Positions 56,401 through 64,000 of a stretch of DNA of 64,000 bases are shown here, one piece after another (position 1 is the stretch's first letter; each line of letters starts with the position of its first letter). Under the pieces are notes generated by a model, which ran no database searches, was not told the DNA's origin, and was given only the letters and a program-made list of their open reading frames with translations. Source of the stretch: Marinomonas colpomeniae (GTDB taxonomy: Bacteria > Pseudomonadota > Gammaproteobacteria > Pseudomonadales > Marinomonadaceae); contig NZ_JACYFC010000003.1 in NCBI RefSeq assembly GCF_014803385.1, positions 496,001 through 560,000 on the forward strand. The letters run 5' to 3'. The position numbers and the translations under genes were made by a program.

Positions 56401-57471
56401 ATGTTCATGAAAACAAAAATAAATAATGTTATTGCTGCTACGTTAATTGGTGCGAGTGTACTACTTAGTGGTGCAGCCCAAGCCGCAGAATTTAACTTGC
56501 GTGCAGTCGCCAACTCTAATGAAAACGACGAAGACTATGATGGTTTGGTCGTGTTTAAAGATTTCATTGAAGCTCACTCAAATGGTCGTATTGCCATTGA
56601 TATTTATATGGGTACACAGCTTTGTGGTAACGGCGTTGAATGTCTTGAAGGGCTTGAATATGGCTCATTAGATGTTTATATCTCAACAACAGGTGGGGCC
56701 GCGTCTATGTACCCTTATGTGCAAGTATTGGATTTACCTTACTTGTTACCTGATGACCGTGTTGCAGAGAAAGTGCTAGAAGGTGATTTCACTCGTGAAC
56801 TACGTAAACAAATCTTAGCAGATTCTGGTGATACTGTACGTCTAATGACTATTGGTAATACTGGCGGCTGGCGTAACTTTGCCAACACTAAGCGCACAAT
56901 AAAAACACCAGACGATTTGAATGGTCTTAAAATGCGTACGGTTGTTGCTGATTTACCACAAGAATTAGTACGTGCTATGGGCGCAAGTCCAACGCCAATT
57001 CCTTGGGGTGATTTGTTTACTTCATTCCAAACCGGTGTTGTAGAAGGCTCTAAAAATGGTATCACTGATATCATGGGCATGAAGTTCACCGAAGCAGGTT
57101 TGAAATACCTTACGCTTGATGGCCATGCTTACATGTCTGCACTTTGGTACATGAACAACGATATGTTTATGAGTATGCCTGAAGATTTACGTCGTGTAAT
57201 GGTTGATGGTTTTGATGCTTTGCAACAAGCGACTTTCGCTTCTCCAAAACGTAAGTCTATTGATGCTTATCAAGAGTTTGCTAAAAGTGGTGGTACTTTA
57301 TATGTACCAACACCAGAAGAAAAAGCAGAGTTTAAAAAATCTGCAGAACCTGTTTACAGCTGGTTTAAAGGCAACATAGAAGGTGGTGATAAGTGGTTTA
57401 ACTTGCTATCAACATCTGCTGCCCAAGCTGAAAAAGAAATTGCAGAAGCCTACGCTAAAGATTTGAAATAA
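56401..57471 (+). CDS. dctP: TRAP transporter substrate-binding protein (DctP)
   Basis: 356-aa periplasmic receptor with a signal peptide ending AAQAAEF. DctP-family marks: SNGRIAIDIYMGTQLCG, a DLPYLLPDD segment, and NLNGLKMRTV-like DLNGLKMRTVVADLPQEL with the substrate-carboxylate-binding Arg, followed by GASPTPIPWGDLFTSFQTGV. AAGGA lies 6 bases before the ATG. The ligand is not predictable; the neighbouring dehydrogenases suggest a sugar acid or related hydroxy-carboxylate. Confidence 0.93.
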   Translation: MFMKTKINNVIAATLIGASVLLSGAAQAAEFNLRAVANSNENDEDYDGLVVFKDFIEAHSNGRIAIDIYMGTQLCGNGVECLEGLEYGSLDVYISTTGGAASMYPYVQVLDLPYLLPDDRVAEKVLEGDFTRELRKQILADSGDTVRLMTIGNTGGWRNFANTKRTIKTPDDLNGLKMRTVVADLPQELVRAMGASPTPIPWGDLFTSFQTGVVEGSKNGITDIMGMKFTEAGLKYLTLDGHAYMSALWYMNNDMFMSMPEDLRRVMVDGFDALQQATFASPKRKSIDAYQEFAKSGGTLYVPTPEEKAEFKKSAEPVYSWFKGNIEGGDKWFNLLSTSAAQAEKEIAEAYAKDLK

Positions 57472-57490
57472 ATCTAAAGTATTGCTACTT

Positions 57491-57519
57491 AAAAAAGAGG
57501 CCTTCGGGCCTCTTTTTTT
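57491..57519. terminator. Terminator after the TRAP genes
   Basis: AAAAAAGAGGCC, TTCG tetraloop, GGCCTCTTTTTTT: a very stable intrinsic terminator. Confidence 0.93.
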
Positions 57520-57705
57520 GTTTTTTTTATGTAGACATATAATGTGAACAGACAGTTTGAACAGACAATATGAGTAAATAGTGCGATTAAGTAATGTTGT
57601 TCTTTTGGGTACTTGATGCGCTTTTTTGTTATCATGATTTTTTTAATAGTACGCTCTGATTTTCTAATAAATTGATAAAGCAGGGCAGTTGTCAAAGGAA
57701 GTTGT

Positions 57706-58062
57706 ATGTCAGTTAATAATATCAAGCTTATTGGGGAAGATAAGGCAGAGTTAGAACATTACATGCCTGATAAAGATAAAATCGTGTCTGGAAATCCTGC
57801 TCAATTAATTTGGCATTGCTTTGACAATAAAGACGAAACATTTGGTGCTGGTATCTGGCAGGGCGAGCCTGGGTCTCATAAAGTTAGCTATACGGAAGAT
57901 GAGGTCTGCTTTTTATTAGAAGGTAAAGTTATTGTTTACGATTCTGAAGGCGGCTCTATTACCTTAAATAAAGGCGATATGTTTGCTATTCCTGCTGGTT
58001 TTTCAGGTGTTTGGGAAACGGTAGAACAAGCTAAAAAATTGTATGTGGTCTACGAAAAATAG
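57706..58062 (+). CDS. Small cupin (DUF861-like)
   Basis: 118-aa single-domain cupin. The barrel is marked by GIWQGEPGSHKVSYTEDEV and LLEGKVIVYDSEGG, with GDMFAIPAGFSGVWE in the second motif. The first-motif metal residues are reduced (H and E present, no second His), as in the ureidoglycine-aminohydrolase-like cupins. Function unknown. It lies between the TRAP genes and the TetR gene, with its own terminator. Confidence 0.8.
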   Translation: MSVNNIKLIGEDKAELEHYMPDKDKIVSGNPAQLIWHCFDNKDETFGAGIWQGEPGSHKVSYTEDEVCFLLEGKVIVYDSEGGSITLNKGDMFAIPAGFSGVWETVEQAKKLYVVYEK

Positions 58063-58098
58063 AACGAGATTTTTTAATTCTTAATGAATTTGACGAAG

Positions 58099-58128
58099 AG
58101 TCAGTTTGTTAATCAAACTGGCTTTTTA
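58099..58128 (+). terminator. Terminator after the small cupin gene
   Basis: AGTCAGTTTG / CAAACTGGCT stem with a 5-base loop and five T. Confidence 0.82.
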
Positions 58129-58192
58129 TTGAAAAATATTGTCAAAAAGAAAGATGTAGATATAAGAAATGAGTGCTATGGAATAGTTATAT

Positions 58193-58711
58193 TTACTGAG
58201 TGGCAAGTTTAAAGTAACTGTGATCATTAAGTGCTTTACTAATCATCATTGCACCTTCAAGTAAGCTAACCGTCGTAATGGCTGCATGTGCTGGATCGGT
58301 TTCGCCATTAGCTGTGTGAGCCGCGGTTAACCACGCTAGGTTCTTCTTAAAAAAACGTTTTACCTCTACTTGTACTTTTTCTGGCAAGCTTTCATTTTGT
58401 GCCCCTAAAAGGCCACATAAGCACATTTGATTGTCTCTTAATAAAGCCCCTTTGAAAATTTCAGTATAGACATCAATTGGGTTTTTACCTTGTGCTTTTA
58501 TGTCGTCAATATCACCTAATGCTGCTAAAAAGGCATTTGTATATTGGTGCGCTAATTCGGCGCCTAAATCGGCTTTAGTTGGAAAGTGATAGTGAACGCT
58601 GGAGTTTTTGATGCCGACTTCATTTGCCAGCTCTCTAAAGCTAAAATTACTATAACCGCCAGAGCGTACCTTATCTTCAGCGACTTTTAAGAGTTCTTCT
58701 CTTTTACCCAT
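58193..58711 (-). CDS. TetR-family transcriptional regulator
   Basis: 172-aa repressor. The DNA-binding domain is FSFRELANEVGIKNSSVHYH followed by FPTKADL. The C-terminal ligand domain contains a Cys pair (MCLCGLLGA, about residues 95-103) that might respond to electrophiles or oxidants (inference). The ATG at 58711 has AGGAAG 6 bases upstream; upstream in-frame ATGs lack it. It probably binds the two 18-bp palindromes at 59661 and 60071. Confidence 0.9.
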   Translation of the reverse strand: MGKREELLKVAEDKVRSGGYSNFSFRELANEVGIKNSSVHYHFPTKADLGAELAHQYTNAFLAALGDIDDIKAQGKNPIDVYTEIFKGALLRDNQMCLCGLLGAQNESLPEKVQVEVKRFFKKNLAWLTAAHTANGETDPAHAAITTVSLLEGAMMISKALNDHSYFKLATQ

Positions 58712-58789
58712 GATCATCTTCCTACGACTAAGATAGTAATTATCTAATAGCAAATACCCCATTACAAGCGCTTGTATACTGACAATGAG

Positions 58790-59611
58790 TTAAACATCAA
58801 AGAAAGCATAGGTTCTCGTTTCTATACTTTGCCTTGGTACGCTGTTCTCATTTTGATCTGCTAATGGAAACGCGGTGTGCATTGCAAAGTGTGCTTTAGA
58901 CTTGTCACTATCAAAGCCTTTGATTAACACTGCTTCGCTTGAGTCCATTTGTGGATAGAAGTACCATTTTTGCGCTGGATTTTGCTTCACCGCAAAAATT
59001 TCACCGTGGTGCTTTTCTCCTGTTTTTATATCATTAAAGGCGATTTTGGCTTTTACTAAGTCTTTTTCATCTAGTGACTGATGGTCCATAAATGCTAAAG
59101 GATCTTTGTTAACAACACCTGCAATAGATCGCCAAACATTAATTTGAACCATTCTTTTACCTGCGAAGCGATTAATAATCTCTTCTCCAAGTACTGACAC
59201 CGCTCTGCTTGAGCCTGTTTCATGAGTATAGTCGTTGTGAATATGATAAGCCGGATGTCGGTTAGAGTCTTTTAATCCACGACGGACAGTATGGTCAAAA
59301 GCAAACACATGCGTTGCCCCAATCTGTTCTTTTATTAGCGCTTCTACCTCAGTGTAATAGGAACTTTTTACTGCTTTTGGATCTAGAAAATCTACATCAT
59401 TTGGCGTAAATGAGACCAATTCAAAACCTTGTTTATCTAGGTTAAAAGCAGTGCCGGTTGCAGACCTAGCGTTAATAATATCGGTTTCTTGAAAGCGATA
59501 GCCATCACTATATTCCTGTAATTCATCATGACCTGAATAATTAATGACGGGAGTCGTGGTTGATTCATTTCTGATGTAGTGAAGCTTCGTTTTTTCAGCT
59601 TTGTACTTCAT
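58790..59611 (-). CDS. CmcJ/NvfI-family oxidoreductase
   Basis: 273-aa protein related to the CmcJ/NvfI/gibberellin-desaturase-like group of non-heme iron enzymes. The candidate iron-binding His and Asp are in HPAYHIHNDYTHE, and a conserved-looking MVQINVWRSIAG precedes the C-terminal SIETRTYAFFD. FAFDHTVRRG is also family-typical. The natural substrate is unknown. A TetR operator lies 50 bp upstream of its start. Confidence 0.85.
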   Translation of the reverse strand: MKYKAEKTKLHYIRNESTTTPVINYSGHDELQEYSDGYRFQETDIINARSATGTAFNLDKQGFELVSFTPNDVDFLDPKAVKSSYYTEVEALIKEQIGATHVFAFDHTVRRGLKDSNRHPAYHIHNDYTHETGSSRAVSVLGEEIINRFAGKRMVQINVWRSIAGVVNKDPLAFMDHQSLDEKDLVKAKIAFNDIKTGEKHHGEIFAVKQNPAQKWYFYPQMDSSEAVLIKGFDSDKSKAHFAMHTAFPLADQNENSVPRQSIETRTYAFFDV

Positions 59612-59660
59612 AGCATTCTCTTCTAATTGGTTTGATTGGACATAAGTAAAAACAATTAAA

Positions 59661-59678
59661 CTACCTACCTGATGGTAG
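59661..59678. promoter_or_regulatory. Candidate TetR operator, copy 1
   Basis: CTACCTACCTGATGGTAG. Its reverse complement matches the site at 60071-60088 at 16 of 18 positions. Confidence 0.75.
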
Positions 59679-60070
59679 ATATATTAGTTTGTTGTTTAAG
59701 AGAATGTCAATTTTGGAAGATCATTAAATGAGGTTTTTATTATCTTTCATGTTTTTTGCACTTAGGTTCGAGAAACGTCATTTCTATTTGAAAAATCATC
59801 ATGGCTGTTTCTAGAATCGCAATTGGTTACTCAAATGTTGAATATGTTTTGAAAGAATACTTTCATCATATACAGGTACTGAATTAGCGATCAATCCTCA
59901 CTTTTATGACTCTATCTCCGATTTATGGGCTCAATACTTTTGATCTAAAATCACTAAGAAATTCAACGCGGATTTTTTTAGAATGAAAAATACATATAAA
60001 TCAGTTGTTTATGTTTATTATTTTTTTGCTTTACAGAACCTAAGTTGAAAAAGAGTGAAATAATTATTGA

Positions 60071-60088
60071 CTACCTTCTGGTAGGTAG
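60071..60088. promoter_or_regulatory. Candidate TetR operator, copy 2
   Basis: CTACCTTCTGGTAGGTAG, located about 105 bp before the VOC gene start. Confidence 0.75.
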
Positions 60089-60191
60089 TTAATAATTCAA
60101 TCGTTCACGCCAAAATGTGTTTGCAACGTAATTGAATGCTGAGCTTAAAAATACATTTAAAAATTTAACTTATTACACGAAGGTATTAACA

Positions 60192-60560
60192 ATGATTGGA
60201 TACACAACTATTGGTTCAAAAAATCTAGACAAAGCCGTTTCTTTTTATGATGCACTGCTTGAATTGGTAGGCGGTAAAAGATTAATGGAAATGGATCGAA
60301 TTAAGTTCTACGGAACAGACGCCGGTGGTGCAATGTTAGCGGTTTGTACTCCTCATGATAACAATGATCAAAGTTGTGGTAATGGGCAGCAAGTTGCTAT
60401 CCCTGGTGGTTCAATTGAAGGTGCTCAAGCGCTTTATAATAAAGCAATTGAATTGGGTGCTACTGATGCAGGTGAGCCAGGACAGCGTTTTGATTTCTTT
60501 TACGGTTCATATGTATATGACCTAGATGGTAACAAACTTTGCTTTTTCCACATGACGTAA
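60192..60560 (+). CDS. VOC (glyoxalase/bleomycin-resistance-like) protein
   Basis: 122-aa vicinal-oxygen-chelate fold protein: TTIGSKNLDKAVSFYDALLE in the first module and a C-terminal YGSYVYDLDGNKLCFF with the typical D-P/L-D-G-N turn and metal-binding region. The ATG at 60192 has GAAGG 8 bases upstream; a longer in-frame start lacks a site. The metal and substrate are unknown. It belongs to the putative TetR regulon. Confidence 0.85.
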   Translation: MIGYTTIGSKNLDKAVSFYDALLELVGGKRLMEMDRIKFYGTDAGGAMLAVCTPHDNNDQSCGNGQQVAIPGGSIEGAQALYNKAIELGATDAGEPGQRFDFFYGSYVYDLDGNKLCFFHMT

Positions 60561-60578
60561 TTGTCAACGTAATATGTC

Positions 60579-60607
60579 AAGAAGGCTGATAGTGTATTGG
60601 CCTTTCT
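60579..60607 (+). terminator. Weak terminator-like hairpin after the VOC gene
   Basis: AGAAGGC / GCCTTTCT with a 13-base loop. The stem is weak and the T tract poor. Confidence 0.35.
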
Positions 60608-60662
60608 GATTTTATCTATGCTGTTACGAATTATATTATTGCAATAGATCGAGGAGTCAAAA

Positions 60663-61355
60663 ATGAAAATTGCTGCAGACTTTAGCCAGCGTGTTGTTGT
60701 ACACAGTGACTCACTCGAGTGGGTTGAATCACCTATGAAAGGCGTACACAGAAGAGCGCTTGATAGAGTCGGAGCTGAGGTTGCACGTGCGACGACTATT
60801 GTACGTTATGCTCCGGGCAGTAAGTTTTCACCTCACGTGCATACCGGAGGCGAAGAATTTGTTGTTATTGAAGGAACCTTTCAAGATGAACACGGTAGTT
60901 TTCCTGTTGGTTCGTATATAAGAAACCCGCCACAATCACAGCATCAACCAAGTTCACTCACTGGGTGTGTCATGTTGGTAAAGTTATGGCAATTTCAACC
61001 TAGTGATAGAACACATGTACGCCTTCAAACACATTTTATGGGCAGTGTTCCACACAGTGATTTTAATGGTTTAAAAATTACGCCTTTATACAAAGATGAG
61101 TTTGAAGAGGTAAGTTTATTGCACCTTGAACCAGATGCAGAAGTATCATTTGATACAAAAGGTGGTGCAGAGCTTCTTGTGTTGGAAGGTTCATTAGACG
61201 AACAGGCTGACACACTCATTAAGCACAGTTGGTTACGTATTCCTGTTGGTAGCGCTATTGAACTGAAAGCGGGTAAAGAAGGGGCAAAAGTATGGCTCAA
61301 AACAGGTCATTTAACAGATGTTGAAAATCAAATTTCACGGGTACAAAGCGCTTAA
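60663..61355 (+). CDS. Double-cupin, ChrR-like protein
   Basis: 230-aa protein with two cupin modules. The first has an intact metal site (FSPHVHTGGEEFVVIEG, then a downstream His in PPQSQHQPSS). The second, at about 140-215, has lost the His residues (AEVSFDTKGGAELLVLEGSL). It resembles the C-terminal cupin of the anti-sigma factor ChrR but lacks the zinc-binding anti-sigma domain, so it is not an anti-sigma factor itself. It may be co-transcribed with the VOC gene. Confidence 0.82.
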   Translation: MKIAADFSQRVVVHSDSLEWVESPMKGVHRRALDRVGAEVARATTIVRYAPGSKFSPHVHTGGEEFVVIEGTFQDEHGSFPVGSYIRNPPQSQHQPSSLTGCVMLVKLWQFQPSDRTHVRLQTHFMGSVPHSDFNGLKITPLYKDEFEEVSLLHLEPDAEVSFDTKGGAELLVLEGSLDEQADTLIKHSWLRIPVGSAIELKAGKEGAKVWLKTGHLTDVENQISRVQSA

Positions 61356-61435
61356 TATATTTAGAGTGATTTGTTATTGACTGATAGTTGGATTATTTAA
61401 AAGATTTTTTCAAAGTTAACTTTTTCAGTGTCTCC

Positions 61436-61479
61436 AAGGCAACATAACTAACATCATTTGTTAGCTATGTTGCCTTTTT
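61436..61479 (+). terminator. Terminator after the double-cupin gene
   Basis: AAGGCAACATA-ACTAAC and GTTAGC-TATGTTGCCTT arms with one mismatch, followed by T. Confidence 0.85.
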
Positions 61480-61549
61480 CGTTTTAGGGAGGGTGAGACG
61501 AATAGAGTGTGGCATAATAGCCTTATTATAGTTTGATTAGGCTGGGACA

Positions 61550-62419
61550 ATGAGTTCTCAAGGATTGACCGTAAAATTGGATGATAATGTCTTCGATGTT
61601 GATGGCGGAGATAACTTACTGTCGTCTTTATTATCTAAAGGCGCCGATGTTCGCTACGGTTGTCGTGCTGGTGCCTGTGGTGCTTGTCGTCTTTATGACT
61701 TAAGTAACTGTGAATCTATTTTATCCTGCCAAACGACGATTTCCTCTAGTCTGGCGTTGAGTACACAAACGCCTGCGACGTCTGTTGAGTTTTCTATTTT
61801 AGCCTTGAATCCACTTGATGAATCTAATGTCGAAGTTACCTTGTTAGGGCCAAGTGATGATTCTTTTGGGGATCGTGTTTTTGTGGCTGTATTACTAGGC
61901 GGTCTATTAGAAAAAGGTGACCACTTTGTAGAGTGCATGGCATTAAACCAAGCAGGTGCACCGCTTAAAATCATTTTACAACAGGGTGCGTTCTCCAAGA
62001 CGGAGTGGCAAAGAATAACAGAGCTTTCTGTTAACGATTTCTTGCGTGTTCAAGTTCAGTCTGGTGTGAGAAAAGGGCGCTTACTTTATGAAATGGGTTT
62101 GAGCGACAGTGCCGTTTTGTTGGTTTCTTCTTTTGAAAATGCGGTATTTGAATCTTATTGGCGTGATGTGTTACAAGAATTTTCTAACCATAGAGTTAAA
62201 TGCTTTATGCTTTCTTCCTATAGGAAGTCTTCCCCTGAGAGTATGAATAATTTACTACAAGACGAGTTATTCATCTCTTTTCTTAATAACGCCGTTGTTG
62301 AGTCTAGTGGCTCTGCATTACATATTATTTATCACGGTCAAAACCTGCCTGAAAAGGATTGGGAGCAAGCGCTTCGCCCTTTGAGACTACGAACAAACCA
62401 ATTGCATTTTGTTCGTTAA
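61550..62419 (+). CDS. [2Fe-2S] ferredoxin-domain protein with a reductase-like C-terminus
   Basis: 289 aa. The N-terminal plant-type ferredoxin domain has ligands in YGCRAGACGACRLYD (C38, C43, C46) and a fourth Cys in ILSCQTT. The following 200 residues look like a ferredoxin-reductase-type flavin domain (strands around VEVTLLGPSDD and NDFLRVQVQSGVRKGRLLYE). The RxYS-type flavin motif and a GxGxxP NAD site are not seen. It may be a degenerate or specialised electron carrier. It stands just before sbcD. Confidence 0.78.
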   Translation: MSSQGLTVKLDDNVFDVDGGDNLLSSLLSKGADVRYGCRAGACGACRLYDLSNCESILSCQTTISSSLALSTQTPATSVEFSILALNPLDESNVEVTLLGPSDDSFGDRVFVAVLLGGLLEKGDHFVECMALNQAGAPLKIILQQGAFSKTEWQRITELSVNDFLRVQVQSGVRKGRLLYEMGLSDSAVLLVSSFENAVFESYWRDVLQEFSNHRVKCFMLSSYRKSSPESMNNLLQDELFISFLNNAVVESSGSALHIIYHGQNLPEKDWEQALRPLRLRTNQLHFVR

Positions 62420-62459
62420 CTTATATCTGGCTTTATCGATTTAATTGAAAAGGTTTTAT

Positions 62460-63776
62460 ATGAAAATCCTACACACGTCTGATTGGCATCTCGGTCAACA
62501 TTTTATGGGCAAATCCCGTCGTGATGAACATAAGGCTTTTATTGATTGGTTACTTGCGCTGGTGGATAGTGAATCTATCGACGCTGTGATTATTGCGGGT
62601 GACGTATTCGATACTGGATCGCCACCAAGTTATGCCCGTGAGATGTATCATCAACTCGTGTTAGATATGAAGGCGCGTGAATGTCAGCTAGTAATTGTCG
62701 CTGGTAATCATGATTCTGTGAGTATGTTGAATGAATCCAAAAGCCTGCTTTCTTACTTGGATACTCAGGTGTCTACTCAGGCGAACCTAGACAATATCGA
62801 ATCGCACGTTATTCCTCTTTATAACAAAGCCAAACATATTTCTGCTTGGGTTTGTGCTGTGCCGTATTTGCGTCCGAAAGATGTGATGAAGAGTGCGTCT
62901 GGACAATCCGAACAAGATAAAAAAATAGGCTTACTACAACATATTAGCGATTTTTATCAGCAGGTTTATCAGCTTGCTTGCGATAAAAACAAAACACTTG
63001 AAACGCCTGTTCCTATTATTGGAACGGGTCACCTTACGGCGATGGGCGGACAAGTAAGTGAGTCTGTTCGTGATTTGTATGTGGGTACTTTGGAAGCCTT
63101 ACCGACATCTGTGTTTCCTAAGTTTGATTATTTGGCGCTTGGGCACATACATCGTGCGCAGCCAATCACTAAAGATGGTCGTTTTCGTTACAGCGGGTCG
63201 CCTATTCCTTTGAGCTTTGATGAATTGGGTCGAGAAAAAACGCTTGTTATTGTCGATTCTGAGTTACTTGAAGTAACCGTTTTGGCGGATGATCTTTTTG
63301 CAGACGATTTGTTTGAAGAGAAAGTTGAGCCTGTTCATCTTGTGACGATTCCAATATTCCAGCCTATGGCCAGCTTAAAAGGCAGCTTGAAAGAGGTCAT
63401 CAAGCAAATAGGTGAGCTGGATTTGGTTGACGGTTTGACGGAAGGTTCAGCTGATAAAAAAACGCTTTGGTTGGAAGTGACTGTCATTGCTGATGATTAT
63501 TTAAGTGATGTGCATAAGCGGATCATGGAAGTAATCGAAAATAAACCAATTGAATTGCTTCGTGTCATGAGAAAAAGCGCGCTTGATAAAAAGAATGATG
63601 TGTTTGAATCTCGTAAAACCTTGACTGAATTAACCGTGAACGATGTATTCGAAAAGAGTTTACAAACCAACCTAGATATAGATGAAAGTGAAGCTAAAAC
63701 CTTAACGGAATTGTTTAATACCTGTTTAACGGATATGGAAGAATATCAAAAAAATGGTGAAGGAGAGCAAGCATGA
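62460..63776 (+). CDS. sbcD: SbcD, nuclease subunit of SbcCD
   Basis: 438-aa Mre11-type metallophosphoesterase that, with SbcC, cleaves hairpins and DNA ends. Phosphoesterase motifs: HTSDWHLGQHF (I), IIAGDVFDTG (II), IVAGNHDS (III), and, further on, TGHLTAMGG and ALGHIHRAQ (IV-V). The ATG at 62460 follows AAAAGG; an upstream in-frame start adds five residues. Its stop overlaps the sbcC start (ATGA). Confidence 0.94.
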   Translation: MKILHTSDWHLGQHFMGKSRRDEHKAFIDWLLALVDSESIDAVIIAGDVFDTGSPPSYAREMYHQLVLDMKARECQLVIVAGNHDSVSMLNESKSLLSYLDTQVSTQANLDNIESHVIPLYNKAKHISAWVCAVPYLRPKDVMKSASGQSEQDKKIGLLQHISDFYQQVYQLACDKNKTLETPVPIIGTGHLTAMGGQVSESVRDLYVGTLEALPTSVFPKFDYLALGHIHRAQPITKDGRFRYSGSPIPLSFDELGREKTLVIVDSELLEVTVLADDLFADDLFEEKVEPVHLVTIPIFQPMASLKGSLKEVIKQIGELDLVDGLTEGSADKKTLWLEVTVIADDYLSDVHKRIMEVIENKPIELLRVMRKSALDKKNDVFESRKTLTELTVNDVFEKSLQTNLDIDESEAKTLTELFNTCLTDMEEYQKNGEGEQA

Positions 63777-64000
63777 AAATTTGTAAACTCCGACTGAAGA
63801 ATTTGAATTCACTTAAGGGTGAATGGGAAATTGATTTCACCAAAGAGCCATTTGATGACGCGGGTGTGTTTGCCATTGTCGGTCCTACAGGTGCGGGTAA
63901 GTCGACGTTACTCGATGCGATTTGTTTGGCTTTGTACCATGAAACTCCACGCTTAAAAGTCTCTCCTAGTCAAAATGAATTGATGACTCGTCATACGTCA
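63773..64000 (+). CDS. sbcC: SbcC, ATPase subunit of SbcCD (3' end outside window)
   Basis: First 76 residues of the Rad50-type ATPase. KICKLRLKNLNSLKGEWEID is the usual N-terminal strand pattern, and the Walker A motif is VGPTGAGKSTLLDA, followed by ICLALYHETPRL. The gene runs past the window end. AGGAGAG lies 6 bases before the ATG, and the start overlaps sbcD by four bases, as expected for the two subunits of one complex. Confidence 0.94.
   Translation, partial: MKICKLRLKNLNSLKGEWEIDFTKEPFDDAGVFAIVGPTGAGKSTLLDAICLALYHETPRLKVSPSQNELMTRHTS

Larger units (their letters stand above)
59612..60191. other. Divergent regulatory stretch, no gene seen
   Basis: About 580 bp between the CmcJ-like and VOC genes. 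It carries one operator near each end; the AT-rich DNA between them shows no supported gene. Confidence 0.6.

Noticed and set aside
60663..61355. ChrR anti-sigma factor
   Set aside because: Only the cupin part resembles ChrR. The N-terminal zinc-binding anti-sigma domain and a neighbouring rpoE-type gene are absent.

Overview
The window reads as a stretch of chromosome from a marine, AT-leaning gammaproteobacterium, most likely of the Oceanospirillales (Marinomonas-like). This is inferred from gene order and families: mla-ibaG-murA-hisG-hisD, zapG/zapE-rplM-rpsI-sspA-sspB, divergent rsmI versus lpoA-yraN-diaA, a short HisG, and a TRAP transporter. No ribosomal RNA marker is present to settle it. 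Coding density is high, and most genes start with ATG, some with GTG or TTG behind clear Shine-Dalgarno sequences.

Region 1 (1-16.4 kb) is core genome: the lipid-asymmetry (Mla) genes without a visible mlaB, cell-wall MurA, two histidine genes, a DegS-like periplasmic protease, Nif3-like and ZapG/ZapE proteins, ribosomal proteins L13/S9, stringent starvation proteins SspA/SspB, and the lpoA-yraN-diaA operon divergent from rsmI. Region 2 (16.5-20.8 kb) is a thiamin operon: a TPP riboswitch, a ThiE with a degenerate ThiD-like front half, then thiS, thiG and thiH. Region 3 (20.9-42 kb) holds a lipase, aroA, a three-gene signalling operon (periplasmic molybdopterin-fold protein, hybrid kinase, HD-GYP response regulator), ychJ, sbcB, a PerM-type membrane protein, deaD, pyrC, tRNA-Leu, a DUF599/O-methyltransferase pair, htpG, a secreted ATP-dependent DNA ligase, a probable persulfide-sensing ArsR repressor, xthA and gorA.

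Region 4 (42.0-45.5 kb) is accessory DNA and the most unusual part. Two integron attC sites (44751-44850 and 45096-45197) bound gene cassettes. Each attC R' box is the exact reverse complement of the start of its own cassette (GTTAAGT at 42924 with ACTTAAC at 44751; GTTAAAT at 44844 with ATTTAAC at 45096). The first cassette carries a complete Eco29kI-like restriction-modification pair and the second a 75-residue protein of unknown function. No integrase gene is visible. A LexA-like box lies just upstream, where an integrase promoter would be expected.

Region 5 (45.5-58 kb) contains a PhnD-like binding protein paired with a sensor kinase, pepD, and a catabolic cluster: TauD-like dioxygenase, Gfo/Idh/MocA dehydrogenase, GntR regulator, aldo/keto reductase, TRAP transporter and a cupin. 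The cluster has an eight-copy 15-bp tandem repeat, palindromic candidate operators, and an identical 21-bp sequence in front of both the dioxygenase gene and the reductase/TRAP genes. Region 6 (58.2-61.4 kb) is a TetR regulator, a CmcJ/NvfI-family oxidoreductase, a VOC protein and a double cupin. Near-identical 18-bp operators lie in front of the oxidoreductase and VOC genes. The window ends with a ferredoxin-domain protein, sbcD and the start of sbcC.
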